From: Dallia pectoralis
Lineage: Eukaryota; Chordata; Actinopteri; Esociformes; Umbridae
Direction: 5' to 3'
DNA: 64,000 nt
Assembly (NCBI GenBank): GCA_029465975.1
Contig: CM055728.1
Span: 27,825,392 to 27,889,391 of the forward strand
Shown: piece after piece, positions 10,971 to 20,454 of the stretch
Layout of the letters: the number at the start of each line of letters is the position of its first letter
Position numbering within the stretch: the first letter of the stretch is position 1
Notes under the pieces: generated by a model
The model's input: the letters and a program-made list of their open reading frames with translations, nothing else
Database searches by the model: none
Told to the model about the DNA's origin: nothing
Made by a program: the position numbers and the translations under genes

Positions 10971-11629
10971 GTTTTTGGGTGCGTACAGAAGGAAATAAAG
11001 CACTTACATTCACTTATTTGATCTGTTAGTCCAGAGCAGGAAAGCAGCAGGAAAGAGATTAACAGCAGACGGTTATTCATCTATGGTCAACACTATCTGG
11101 CAGCTAATAACATAGACAGAAGGATGGCTCCTAGCTAGCCACGGCTAACACACTAGCCAGGCACTGTTGTTCATCCTGAATCACTGCAGCACTTAAAGCA
11201 ATACAGATGGACACTGTCCATTTCAACACTGTGTCTCCCAGATCATGTGACTAGTGTATTGACTACAGGGACTGTCTTACTGACCCTGGTTGACATTAGA
11301 GGCTTGGTTTATTCAACAGGGGAAGCCTTGAGCATTAAAAAAGGTTTGATTAGAAACCCCATGCACCTCCACTTTTTTTCTCTCTCCATCTTTGTTATCT
11401 ACTATCTAACTCCCCTGTTAATTCAGTGCACACAGCACCTCTGACTGTGGGGAACCTGGAGAAACACTGTTCCTGTACTCCACAAGATCAGCTCTTATTT
11501 AATGCTGATGTGTAGATCTGTTAAGGAGGGAGAGAGAGAGAGCTCTTTTCTCACCCAGTGCCTGGCCTGTTCTCTGGTTGTGTGTCGTTGTTCAATATGT
11601 CTGTATATATGCGTGTGTGTGTCTGTAGT

Positions 11630-11663
<34 letters not shown>

Positions 11664-11760
11664 GGTGTCTGTAGTTGTGTGTGTGTGTATGTGTGTGTGG
11701 GTGTCTGTCTGTATGTGTGTGTCGGCTCTCTTTGTGTTGTATATCTCAACTCCCTGGTGA
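10935..11760. repeat. GT-rich microsatellite patches with unique sequence between
   Basis: (GT)n runs at about 10935-10972 and 11608-11725, the second interrupted by TATGTGTGGGTGTCTGTAG motifs. The 11010-11600 stretch between them shows no coding exon, RNA gene or repeat that I recognise. Confidence 0.8.
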
Positions 11761-11876
11761 GTTACCCAGAGTCTGACCGAGGAAACAAGATCAATAGAAT
11801 GACTAATCAATAAGTTGCGTCGATCAATTACAAAGTAATTAGACACAGTGTGCATATCAACGATAGACCAAATGCC

Positions 11877-12711
11877 TCCCCACTCCTATCCCGCCCCTCC
11901 CCACTCCTGTCCCGCCCCTCCCCACTCCTGTCCCGCCCCTCCCCACTCCTATCCCGCCCCTCCCCACTCCTGTCCCGCCCGTCCCCATGCCCCTCCCCAC
12001 TCCTGTCCCGCCCGTCCCCATTCCCGTCCCACCCCTCCCCACTCCTGTCCCGCCTGTCCCCACTCCTGTCCAACCCCTCCCCACTCCTGTCCCGCCCCTC
12101 CCTACTCCTGTCCCGCCCCTCCCCACTCCTGTCCCGCCCCTCCCCGCTCCTGTCCCGCCCCTCCCCGCTCCTGTCCCGCCCCTCCCCCGCTCCTCATGTC
12201 CCGCCCCTCCCCGCTCATGTCCCGCCCTCCCCGCTCATGTCCCGCCCCCCCCACTCATGTCCCGCCCCTCCCCACTCATGTCCCGCCCCTCCCCACTGTC
12301 CCCACGCCTGTCCCGCCCCTCCCCACTCCTGTCCCGCCCCTCCCCACTCCTGTCCCGCCCCTCCCCATTCCCGTCTCCACTCCTGTCCCGGCCTTCCCCA
12401 CTCCTGTCCCGCCCCTCCCCACTCCTGTCCCGCCCCTCCCCACTCCTGTCCCGCCCTTCCCCACTCCTGTCCCGCCCCTCCCCACTCCTGTCCCGCCCTT
12501 CCCCACTCCTGTCCCGCCCCTCCCCACTCCTGTCCCGCCCCTCCCCACTCCTGTCCCGCCCCTCCCCATTCCCGTCCCTACTCCTGTCCCGCCCCTCCCC
12601 ACTCCTGTCCCGCCCCTCCCCACTCCTGTCCCGCCCCTCCCCACTCCTGTCCCGCCCCCCCCACTCCTGTCCCGCCCCTCCCCACTCCTGTCCCGCCCGT
12701 CCCCACTCACT
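11877..12711. repeat. 21-bp GC-box minisatellite, about 40 copies, in L1CAM intron 1
   Basis: Units of CACTCCTGTCCCGCCCCTCCC. On the gene's sense strand each reads GGGAGGGGCGGGACAGGAGTG, so most units contain an Sp1/KLF-type GC box (GGGGCGGG) and several G runs. The array lies 150-985 bp downstream of the exon 1 splice donor. Variants include GCTCATGTCC and ATTCCCGTCC forms. Confidence 0.96.
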
Positions 12712-12861
12712 CATTGGGGGGGGGGGGGTTTATGGCTGCTATAGGGGCTATATCCAGACACTCCAGTATACTGGCCATTCAATACACACCACCAAACACC
12801 TCAGAGCTTAATTATATCCCAAACACAATGATATGTCAATCAGATAGGAGGGCGTACTCAC

Positions 12862-12982
12862 ATTTGGCAGGGATGTGTATCGCCGCTCCGCTGAGCCGGG
12901 TCAGGAGGAAGAGAACAGGGAGGAAAAGGAGAGGGGTGCGTCGCCCCCTGGTGCCAACCTGCTGTCGCTGCGTGTGAGGCAT
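12862..12982 (-). CDS. l1cam: L1CAM coding exon 1: start codon and signal peptide
   Basis: This exon encodes residues 1-40 plus the first base of codon 41 of an L1-family neural cell adhesion molecule, a type I membrane protein acting in axon growth and cell contact. The protein starts MPHTQRQQVG, has a basic stretch (TRGRR), then a hydrophobic core of about 12 residues (PLLFLPVLFLL), and ends SGAAIHIPAK. Known L1 proteins begin their mature form with a similar I-x-I-P motif, so cleavage probably falls just before IHIP. The start is fixed by an in-frame TGA two codons upstream. The donor is AAAT/GTGAGT, a near-ideal site. The exon is split in phase 1 and joins exon 2 exactly. Upstream sequence to about 13163 looks like 5' UTR. 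A CTCF-like core overlaps codons 9-14. The alternative that this belongs to another L1-family member (NrCAM, neurofascin, CHL1) is less likely given the Ig2 sequence. Confidence 0.88.
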
Positions 12983-13163
12983 CGCTCACTGTCCCATCAA
13001 AGTCCCAAATGCTCGACACACACGTGGAGCGACACACACAGACTGTTTCTCTCTCTTTCTCTCCCGTCGGTCAAGTCTTCCTTTTTTCCTCCTGGTTTCC
13101 TCAGGGTCTCTCGCTGATTCTCCTGTCTTTAGCCGAGGTCTACGCCCTCCTGCTGTCTTCTGG
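12983..13163 (-). other. l1cam: Candidate 5' UTR of the L1CAM gene
   Basis: On the minus strand the stretch just upstream of the start codon is noncoding, with an in-frame stop two codons before the ATG. At its far end lies a pyrimidine-rich run of about 37 bases (13169-13210) followed by TTTTATATGTAAG. This could be a splice acceptor at 13164/13163, making a UTR-plus-start exon of about 300 bp. It could instead be a weak TATA-type promoter. Sequence alone does not decide between these. Confidence 0.4.
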
Positions 13164-13279
13164 CTTACATATAAAAGAAGGGGGAGCGGGGAGGAGGAAG
13201 GGAGGGGCATGTGTCAGAATGAGAGGAATCAGCATGGACCATGTGGTTAGGGCAAGAGAGCCAGAGAGCTGTCCTGCAC

Positions 13280-13390
13280 ACACACACACACACACACACA
13301 CACGCAAGCACACACACGCAAGTACACACACACACACATGCGCAAGCGCACACACGCAAGCACCCACACGCAAACACACACACAAACACA
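13280..13390. repeat. (CA)n-rich tract
   Basis: CACA runs interrupted by CACGCAAG and GCGCAAGC motifs, just upstream of the candidate L1CAM 5' UTR. Confidence 0.9.
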
Positions 13391-13529
13391 CCCTGGGGGG
13401 GGGCGTAACAATATGATTGGCCATCTTCAAAGGTGACAACATGTGATTATTGGTGGGGGGTTTGGGTGGATGGATTGTGGGGGGGTGGGGTGGAAGGCCC
13501 CAAAGGGGGCCCATACATAATGAGCACAA

Positions 13530-13628
13530 TATTATTTTTTTTAATTTAATTTTCTTAATTTCACCTTTATTTAACCCAGGACGTCATACACACAAAGCAT
13601 GCACTCTACCACTGAACTACCAACTGCT
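13530..13628 (-). mobile_element. Truncated tRNA-derived SINE
   Basis: On the minus strand the sequence begins with a tRNA-like head (GTTGGTAGTTCAGTGGTAGAG) and runs through TGGGTTAAATAAAGG into a short tail. Compared with the copy at 42271-42420 the middle section is missing, so the B-box region is fused directly to the AAATAAAGG tail. Confidence 0.65.
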
Positions 13629-13639
13629 ACCTTAATTCG

Positions 13640-14870
13640 TTGTGTACTTCAGGTTTCCCTTGTTCACACATGTTAGGTGCATTTTCAGCATTTGCGTACA
13701 TTGGAAATGTGTTTATATCACCCTTAATTAGCCGGCGATCAGTCTTCGCAGACAAATTACAACATCATCAGATACAACTAAATTGACAAGGACCCTTTTG
13801 ACAAATCATCTGTTCAATCTACCGATTGAGCTTTATCGAACGGACTGTGGCTACGAGATGTGATAAGTAGTCGTTGACGATGTCGTCATCCGTCATGTTC
13901 TGTGAGGGAGTTGAAGATGTCCTCATCCGTCATGTTCTGAGGCTGTGTTGAAGGCCATAAACCCCAGCAGTACCCTCCCCGGACCCACACAGAGACACAG
14001 AACAGGGCCAGCTCATCGTTTCACTGGCGGTAAGCGGTTATGGTGAAGAACGAACCAGCGTTTGTCACAGAACAACGCCGCTGGACGATAAGAGAGAGGC
14101 AGTGGCAGAGCCGTCAGGAGAAACAGGGGAACCATAGGGAGCGAGAATAATCTAGTGTGGTTAAAAGAACATCTGCCAGCGATGAAGAAGTAGAGGTAGA
14201 GGAAGAGAAGAAGGGATGGAGAGACCGATTGAAGGAATAGACGAGAGGATAGACAGTTGTGTGGGAAAGACAGGAAGAGAACCTGAAGGGAGACGGAAAG
14301 AAAAGATGGAGAAAACGACAGAGCAGGCGTGTCTCATAAGGGAGAGAGAAGAGAGGGAGACAATTATCAGCATGGAACATAAAGGAACTGAAACCAGGGA
14401 ATATTAGTGATTATGGTCCATTCTGTTTCATCTCTCTTAGTAATGGCTGCTGCTGGGTCAGTTCAGTGGCATGGATATATTCCAGTCAGTCAGCCAGCTA
14501 GCCAGGCATTACGACAGGCAGTCAGTCAAACTGCTTGCCTAGGCAGTCAGCCAGCTAGCCAGGCAGTCAGCCAGTCAGGCAATGATGTAGAGAACGCGGT
14601 CTATGTAATAACTTTAAGCGAATAAACTGATTGATATTGATCAAACATAGGGAAAACCATGCGTTTGAGATCAGCTTGTTCATGTAATTTAGGTTATTGC
14701 TTTTCACCTCCAATGACACAAAACCTTTTCAACGAAAAATGGCCAGGAATGTAAAAGACTGAAACCTACACAGAAATAACAAACAATAAGAAAATACAGT
14801 TGTAAAAAATAATAATAATTCTACTCCAGGGGGAATGGAAACAAATAAAAAATGATAGAAATACAGTAAA
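13640..14870. other. No gene found; purine-rich and CAGCCAG-repeat patches
   Basis: The stretch holds a purine-rich patch (about 14090-14400) and a short imperfect repeat of GCCAGCTAGCCAGGCAGTCA (14487-14580). I see no exon, RNA gene or convincing regulatory site. Confidence 0.6.
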
Positions 14871-14874
14871 CAAT

Positions 14875-14950
14875 CAGAATCAGGAATATCAGGTTTATTA
14901 GCCAAGTCTGTTTACACACACAAGGAATTTGACCTGTAGCTGCAGCATTG
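14875..14950 (-). mobile_element. LINE 3' end fragment (L2-like)
   Basis: On the minus strand the stretch reads CAAATTCCTTGTGTGTGTAA, then CTTGGCTAATAAACCTGATA and TTCCTGATTCTGATTG. This resembles the conserved 3' tails of L2-type LINEs in fish. Only the tail is present. Confidence 0.5.
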
Positions 14951-15329
14951 AGAACACACATTTAAAACGTACACACGAACAGTGCAAACAGAGTAAAACG
15001 GTCACGAGTGGGAACCATGTAACCATGCCATGTAAGAATAGGAACGTATGAAATAAGTGGTTCCATTTTAACACTGGCTTAAGTACATGTATTACTATTA
15101 AAGGGTATTTAAGTACTATTTTGTGTATTTAAGTGGAATGTAAGTGGTCCCAAATGTATACACTTTAAAAGAAATTTGAATAATACATATGTCAGTATGA
15201 TCTTATCTCAGTCGATTAGGCTGAAATGACTTCACCAGTCAGTCAGTTATGGGCCAACAACCATGAAAGTACAGGTGAGCGATTGAGGAGGAGAGGAGGA
15301 ATGGAGGGGTTGAGAAGAATACGAGTGTG

Positions 15330-15554
15330 TTTGTTGAAGAGGGGAGGGTGTGTGTGTATGTGTTGAATATTGGATGGGTGTGTGTGTGTCGAAGAGGAGA
15401 TGGTGTGTGTGTGTGTGTGTGTTGAAGAGAGGAGGGTGTGTGGAAGAAGGTGACATTTGTGACAGTAATCTCACCTACACATAATCACACACCAGCTCTC
15501 CCAATCAATGTGTCAAATTTCACTGCTGCCTTCCTCTCACAGACACACATCCAC

Positions 15555-15591
<37 letters not shown>

Positions 15592-15785
15592 AAAACTCAC
15601 ACATATACATATTTGGGGCCAATTACCAAGCAGGGAAGTTTGTACTATTACAGACTGAAAAAAACTGAGGGAGGAAGTGAGAGAGAGAAAATAATAATAG
15701 GGGGAAAGCGTAAGAGAGTGAAAGAAAGAAAGATAGAGTAAGGGAGAGAGATAGAGAGAGAGAGAGAATGAGAGGGGGAAAGAGT

Positions 15786-15822
<37 letters not shown>

Positions 15823-15846
15823 AGTGAAGAACATTGGTGGAGATCT

Positions 15847-15897
<51 letters not shown>

Positions 15898-15990
15898 GGT
15901 ATGTTGTGTGTGTATGGGTATGTTGTGTGTGTATGGGTATGTTGTGTGTGTGTTGTGTGTGTGTGTGTGTATGTTGTGTTTGTGCCAGCA
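15330..15990. repeat. Cluster of microsatellites: (GT)n, (CA)n, (GA)n
   Basis: GT-rich at 15340-15442, CA at 15553-15592, GA-rich at 15670-15816, pure GT at 15849-15894, then three copies of GTATGGGTATGTTGTGTGT to about 15990. The motif changes abruptly between adjacent tracts. Confidence 0.9.
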
Positions 15991-16079
15991 TTGAACAGGC
16001 TCTGCCAGATACCGGCAGACATCCACCTAACGTGATGAGGTGTCGCAAAAAAAGGTGCTGAGTGAACACTTAAAATAAT

Positions 16080-16800
16080 GACCCACACATTGACACACAC
16101 ACAGACACACACACACACACAGACACAAACACACAAAACCCAGTTCAGTTCAGGAAACTGGCCAATCAAACCCTTAAGACATAAATCTTTGAAGAGACAA
16201 ACCTCTAAACCAGACAGCCAGAGACACAAGTGTCCCCCCACCCACACCCACACCCCCACACACACACACAAAGTGGCAGCACTCTCCAGCAGACTGTAGT
16301 GAAAAGTGAGGCAGTAAAGGTGAACATCATAATGGGTAAAGGGGGGCAATATGAGAGGGGGGCAGAGAGAGGGGGGGCTGGCGTGTTGGCTTACCATGAG
16401 ATTTAACACTGCACAGACACCTTTCTCAAAACACCACACACACACAGACACACACAGACAAAAACACACACACACCCTAGTCCAGACAGTATGGTCACTT
16501 CCCTTATCACAGGGGACAGTGACTCTGACATTACAACATCTACGGTTTGTCTGTAAGTCTGTCTGAACACCATCTATGTCTTTCCATCTGACCAGGTGTC
16601 TGTCTAACATGTCTTTCTGTCCGTTTATCTGTCTGTCCGCTCATCTGTCTCTCTGACACTCTGTCTGTCCGTTCATCTGTCTGTCCGTTCATCTGTCTCT
16701 CTGACAGTCTGTCCGCTCATCTGTCTGTCCGCTCATCTGTCTCTCTGCCATCTGTCTGTCTGTCTGTCTGTCTGATGGTTTTTCTGTGCACAGCTGCTGA
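16080..16800. repeat. CA-rich tracts and CTGT-type repeat
   Basis: CA-rich tracts lie at 16083-16135, 16220-16271 and 16434-16475. A degenerate repeat of CTGTCTGTCCGCTCATCTGT with CTCTCTGAC spacers runs from about 16600 to 16775. No gene is seen. Confidence 0.85.
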
Positions 16801-16835
16801 TCCAATCTCAGCCATGTTACCTGCCTCATTGGTTT

Positions 16836-16848
16836 AGGTCAGAGGTCA
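16836..16848 (+). promoter_or_regulatory. Perfect DR1 nuclear-receptor element
   Basis: AGGTCA-G-AGGTCA is a perfect direct repeat spaced by one base, the consensus bound by RXR heterodimers, HNF4 and COUP-TF. It is followed by AACAATGACAATAG, which contains SOX-type cores. It lies about 3.9 kb upstream of the L1CAM start codon in non-repetitive sequence. Binding is inferred only from the motif. Confidence 0.5.
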
Positions 16849-17879
16849 GCTGAACAATGACAATAGAAGGTACAGATGGGCGAACGACAGCCTTGTGTTC
16901 GACTTAACCCCGACCGCAATCTCATGGCCCTCTGCATGACCTAACCATTTAAGGCCCGTTTGAAAAGCAATAAACACTGAAGGCGCCTAAAACCTTGTCT
17001 GTGTGACATCACCGTGACACCTGATTTGTTGGTGTCAAGCAACAGCAATCAGCCCTCTCAAAGGATCGCAGGATATAAAGGCAGAGATGAAGAGAGAGAT
17101 GAAGAGAGAGAATAAGGAAGCAACAGTGTTTTAAGGATTCAAACTCTCCACGAGCTTGCTGCGGACTGAAGCGAATCAAACGACGAGGCAACGGTCCGAT
17201 CAACATAAATCAATGCAGTGTGACTTGCTGCCTTTATAAATAATTGATGTGCTGCATTGAGGCGTTCAGAGATGGAGTGGACGACACCAAAAGGAAATGT
17301 CAAAGGAACATATCGCAGCCAGCTGGATATCTACATTTACATTTTACAGATTTAGCCAGAACCAGTCAGCCAGAATCAGTCATCCAGAAACAGACAGCCA
17401 AAATCAGTCAGCCAGAAACAGTCAGCACATGTAATGTTAAAACGACTGTTTTAAATTAACCAACAGTACATTTAGCATGAGGCCATGTTCTAAATCGTCA
17501 GAATAAAGGACTGAAACTGTTTATATGACTAATGTTTAATGGAATTTATTTTCGGTTTCATTATATTGGAAGTTGCTCTGCTGCTGTTGTTGCAGAAGAC
17601 AACGGAATATAAAGAATTTGACTCCAGTAAAAACACTCTCAATATACAACATTCACATAACAATGTACAACAATATACCTCTACATATATGATATATCAT
17701 GGTAACATGTAAAATACCTATAACTATATGATATATCATGGAAACATGTAATATACCTCTACATATATGATATAAAACTAAAGTATACATAAAATAAGTT
17801 TGAATAGGAAGCATAGCAAAATGAGTAGGACATATAGTCGACTTGTTGTCGCCTCGTCAGAAATGATGATATTACTGTA

Positions 17880-18920
17880 AATTGAAATGGTAATTGTGTC
17901 CTTCAAACTTTGCTTCGTAGTTATCTGAAGAGATTTCACCCCATGCTTCCTGTAGCACCTCCTACAAGCTGGATTGGGTCATGGGCACTTATGTACCACA
18001 CGGTCAAGCTGCTCAATAGGGTTGTGATCCAGTGGCTAAGTTTGCCACTTCATTATTGTCAGAACAATGGCTGACAGCTTTGTCCCTAGATAGTTCTTGC
18101 ATAGTTTAGAGCTGTGCTGTGAGTCATCGTCTTGCTGTAGGAGGAAATGAGCTCCAACCAAACGCTGTCCACAGGCATGGCGTTGCAAAATTTACTGGCA
18201 ACCTTCCTTATTAAAAATCCCTTTCACACAGTACAAATCTCTCACTTTACCAACACCGAAGCACCCACAGACCATCACAATGTCTCCACCATGCTTAGCA
18301 GATGGTGTCAAGCACTCCATCCTTGCATTTGAACTGGGACTGACAAATGTTCTTCTTCATAACTTCTTCATAACTGTGTTTTGTAGGTACTATTGAATAA
18401 AGCTGTCAGCTGAGAACCTGTGAGGTGTCTGTTTCTTAAACTAGACGCTCTAATGTATTTGTCCTCTTACTTATTTGTGCACTGGGGCCTCTCACTCCTC
18501 TTTCTATTCTGGTTAGAGCCAGGTTGCACTGTTCTATGAAGGGAGTAGTACACAGGGTTGCATGAGATCCGTTGCTTGGCAATTTCTTGAACTGAATAGT
18601 CTTTATTTCTCAGAACAAAAATAGACTGACATGTTGCACATTCAGAAAAGCCAGTCATCACACTGCATATGTAAAAGTGGCTATTTAGAAAGCCTTCCAT
18701 TCAGCTTGAAACAAGTATTGGTAGTTTTACTCTTTCCTCTCTCATTAACAATGTGTTTTCTCCCAAAGAACTGGTCACTGTTTGTGTTTTTAACTGCACA
18801 ATTCAAGACTGTTATGTCAAGATGGTTGTGTGAGACTGGCGACCGTGAAAATCCCAGTTTCTCATCAACAATCACACACCACTATCAAAGTCTCTTACAT
18901 CACATGTAGTCCTTGTTCTA
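17880..18920 (-). mobile_element. Decayed Tc1-like transposon
   Basis: The antisense of a Tc1-type transposase is recognisable across about 1 kb, from the catalytic-domain end near 17900 to the helix-turn-helix N-terminus near 18690. Terminal inverted repeats were not located, so boundaries are approximate. Flanking A/T-rich sequence (17560-17880 and 18920-19110) may be part of the element. Confidence 0.7.
17900..18690 (-). pseudogene. Tc1 transposase pseudogene
   Basis: On the minus strand, 18690-18467 encodes a paired-type helix-turn-helix block containing SIFVLRNKDYSVQEIAKQ and NPVYYSLHRTVQPGSNQNRK. This ends at a stop shortly after RPQCTNK. Further along (about 18320-17930) the sequence still aligns by eye with the catalytic half of Tc1 transposases, for example the antisense of 'accatgcttagcagatgg', but the frame is broken repeatedly. 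The element is dead; it may once have supplied cut-and-paste transposition into TA sites. Confidence 0.75.
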
Positions 18921-19157
18921 ATGTTTATTCAACCAACAACTATGCATCTTCAGCATACATTATATATTGAGTTTCTGCCATATGATTATTGCTTAAACAA
19001 GCAGCTGTACTTAAATTGGCCATTGAGTGTATTTGAAAATAATAGAAAAGTTCAGTTTATTTATTTGTTTATTTCATATCTGTTGTACACATGTGCTGCA
19101 GAATTGTAAATCCAGCTCAATTCTGTCTGGCTCTGTCTGGAGCCAGTGAACATTAGC

Positions 19158-19689
19158 GTCACACTCAGGGGGCCCTTTGGACTGTCACATTCAGGGGGCC
19201 CTTTGGACTGTCACACTCAAGGGGGCCCTTTGGACTGTCACACTCTGGGGGCCCTTTGGACTGTCACACTCAGGGGGGCCCTTTGGGCTGTCACACTCAG
19301 GGGGGCCCTTTGGGCTGTCACACTCAGGGGGGCCCTTTGGGCTGTCACACTCAGGGGGCCCTTTGGGCTGTCACACTCAGGGGGGCCCTTTGGGCTGTCA
19401 CACTCAGGGGGGCCCTTTGGGCTGTCACACTCAGGGGGGCCCTTTGGGCTGTCACACTCAGGGGGGCCCTTTGGGCTGTCACACTCAGGGGGGCCCTTTG
19501 GGCTGTCACACTCAGGGCGGCCCTTTGGGCTGTCACACTCAGGGGGGCTGTCACACTCAGGGGGGCCCTTTGGACTGTCACACTCAGGGCGGCTGTCACA
19601 CCCAGGGGCCCTTTGGGCTGTCACACTCAGGGCGGCTGTCACACTCAGGGGGGCCCTTTGGACTGTCACACTCAGGGCGGCTGTCACAC
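19158..19689. repeat. 27-bp minisatellite, about 20 copies
   Basis: Units of CTGTCACACTCAGGGGGGCC plus CTTTGGG. The GGGGGGCCC core is G/C-palindromic in part. Unit length divisible by three gives open frames on both strands, none of them genes. Confidence 0.95.
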
Positions 19690-19699
19690 ATACTATTTA

Positions 19700-20222
19700 A
19701 ACAAAGAAAGGAAGAATAGATAGATGGTTCACTTCAAAAAATACATTACATAACTACGTAGAACAGCTCAGCATCCTAAAATGAAACATCTTAAACATGG
19801 GATTAGATTTAGCCCTCAGAATGTATCCCTCAATATTAATGTGTTCATAAAAGACAGACTGCCCGGGCTCATTTGTTAGCACTTGTTAAGCAGTATCTAT
19901 CTCGATTATACTCTGGCCGAAATGTATCTGCTAAAAAAAACATTATGCAGCTGATTCGGGTGGCATATTACACACAGTAATAGTGAAATAGCATTCCACT
20001 AACAGCTGGTGAGTCATGCTAATGTACGCAAGTGTATCTCTGTATGTGCGTGTGTGTTTCGATGTATGTGTGTGTAATGTCTGTATGTGCGTGTGTGTAT
20101 GTGTGTGTGTGTGTGCATGTGTGTTTCCATGCATGTCGTGTGTATGTTTGCAGGCCCTGTGTTCTATCATGTCTTCTCTTTAAATATTAACCACCTCAAG
20201 CTGTGTGAAGACGTGTGGTTAA
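19700..20222. other. No gene found; short GT tract
   Basis: Mostly unique A/T-rich sequence with a GT-rich run at about 20045-20130. No exon or known element recognised. Confidence 0.6.
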
Positions 20223-20396
20223 GAAGGGGAGGGTTTGGAGAGGGGAGAGGTGGGGTTTGGAGAGGGGAGAGGCGGAAAGGGGAGAGGCGGGGTTTGGAGA
20301 GGGGAGAGGCGGAAAGGGGAGAGGCGGGGTTTGAAGAGGGGAGAGGCGGAAAGGGGAGAGGCGGGGTTTGGAGAGGGGAGCGGCGGGGGACAGAAA
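20223..20396. repeat. About 36-bp G-rich minisatellite, 4-5 copies
   Basis: Units of GAGAGGCGGGGTTTGGAGAG with GGGAGAGGCGGAAAGG. G runs on the plus strand. Confidence 0.9.
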
Positions 20397-20454
20397 GGGG
20401 ATGAAATAATTGAATACATGCCACCCTTAACTCCCCTAAGGGTCTGTCTGGAAC

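Noticed and set aside
9277..11013. A 578-codon open frame on the minus strand, plus several overlapping frames on both strands
   Set aside because: It runs through a 20-bp array lacking stops in the rotated frames; the product is a Ser/Leu/Pro low-complexity repeat, and other frames are equally open.
11848..12977. Pro/Ser-rich open frames on the plus strand
   Set aside because: They are translations of the GC-box minisatellite and run antisense through the L1CAM first exon.
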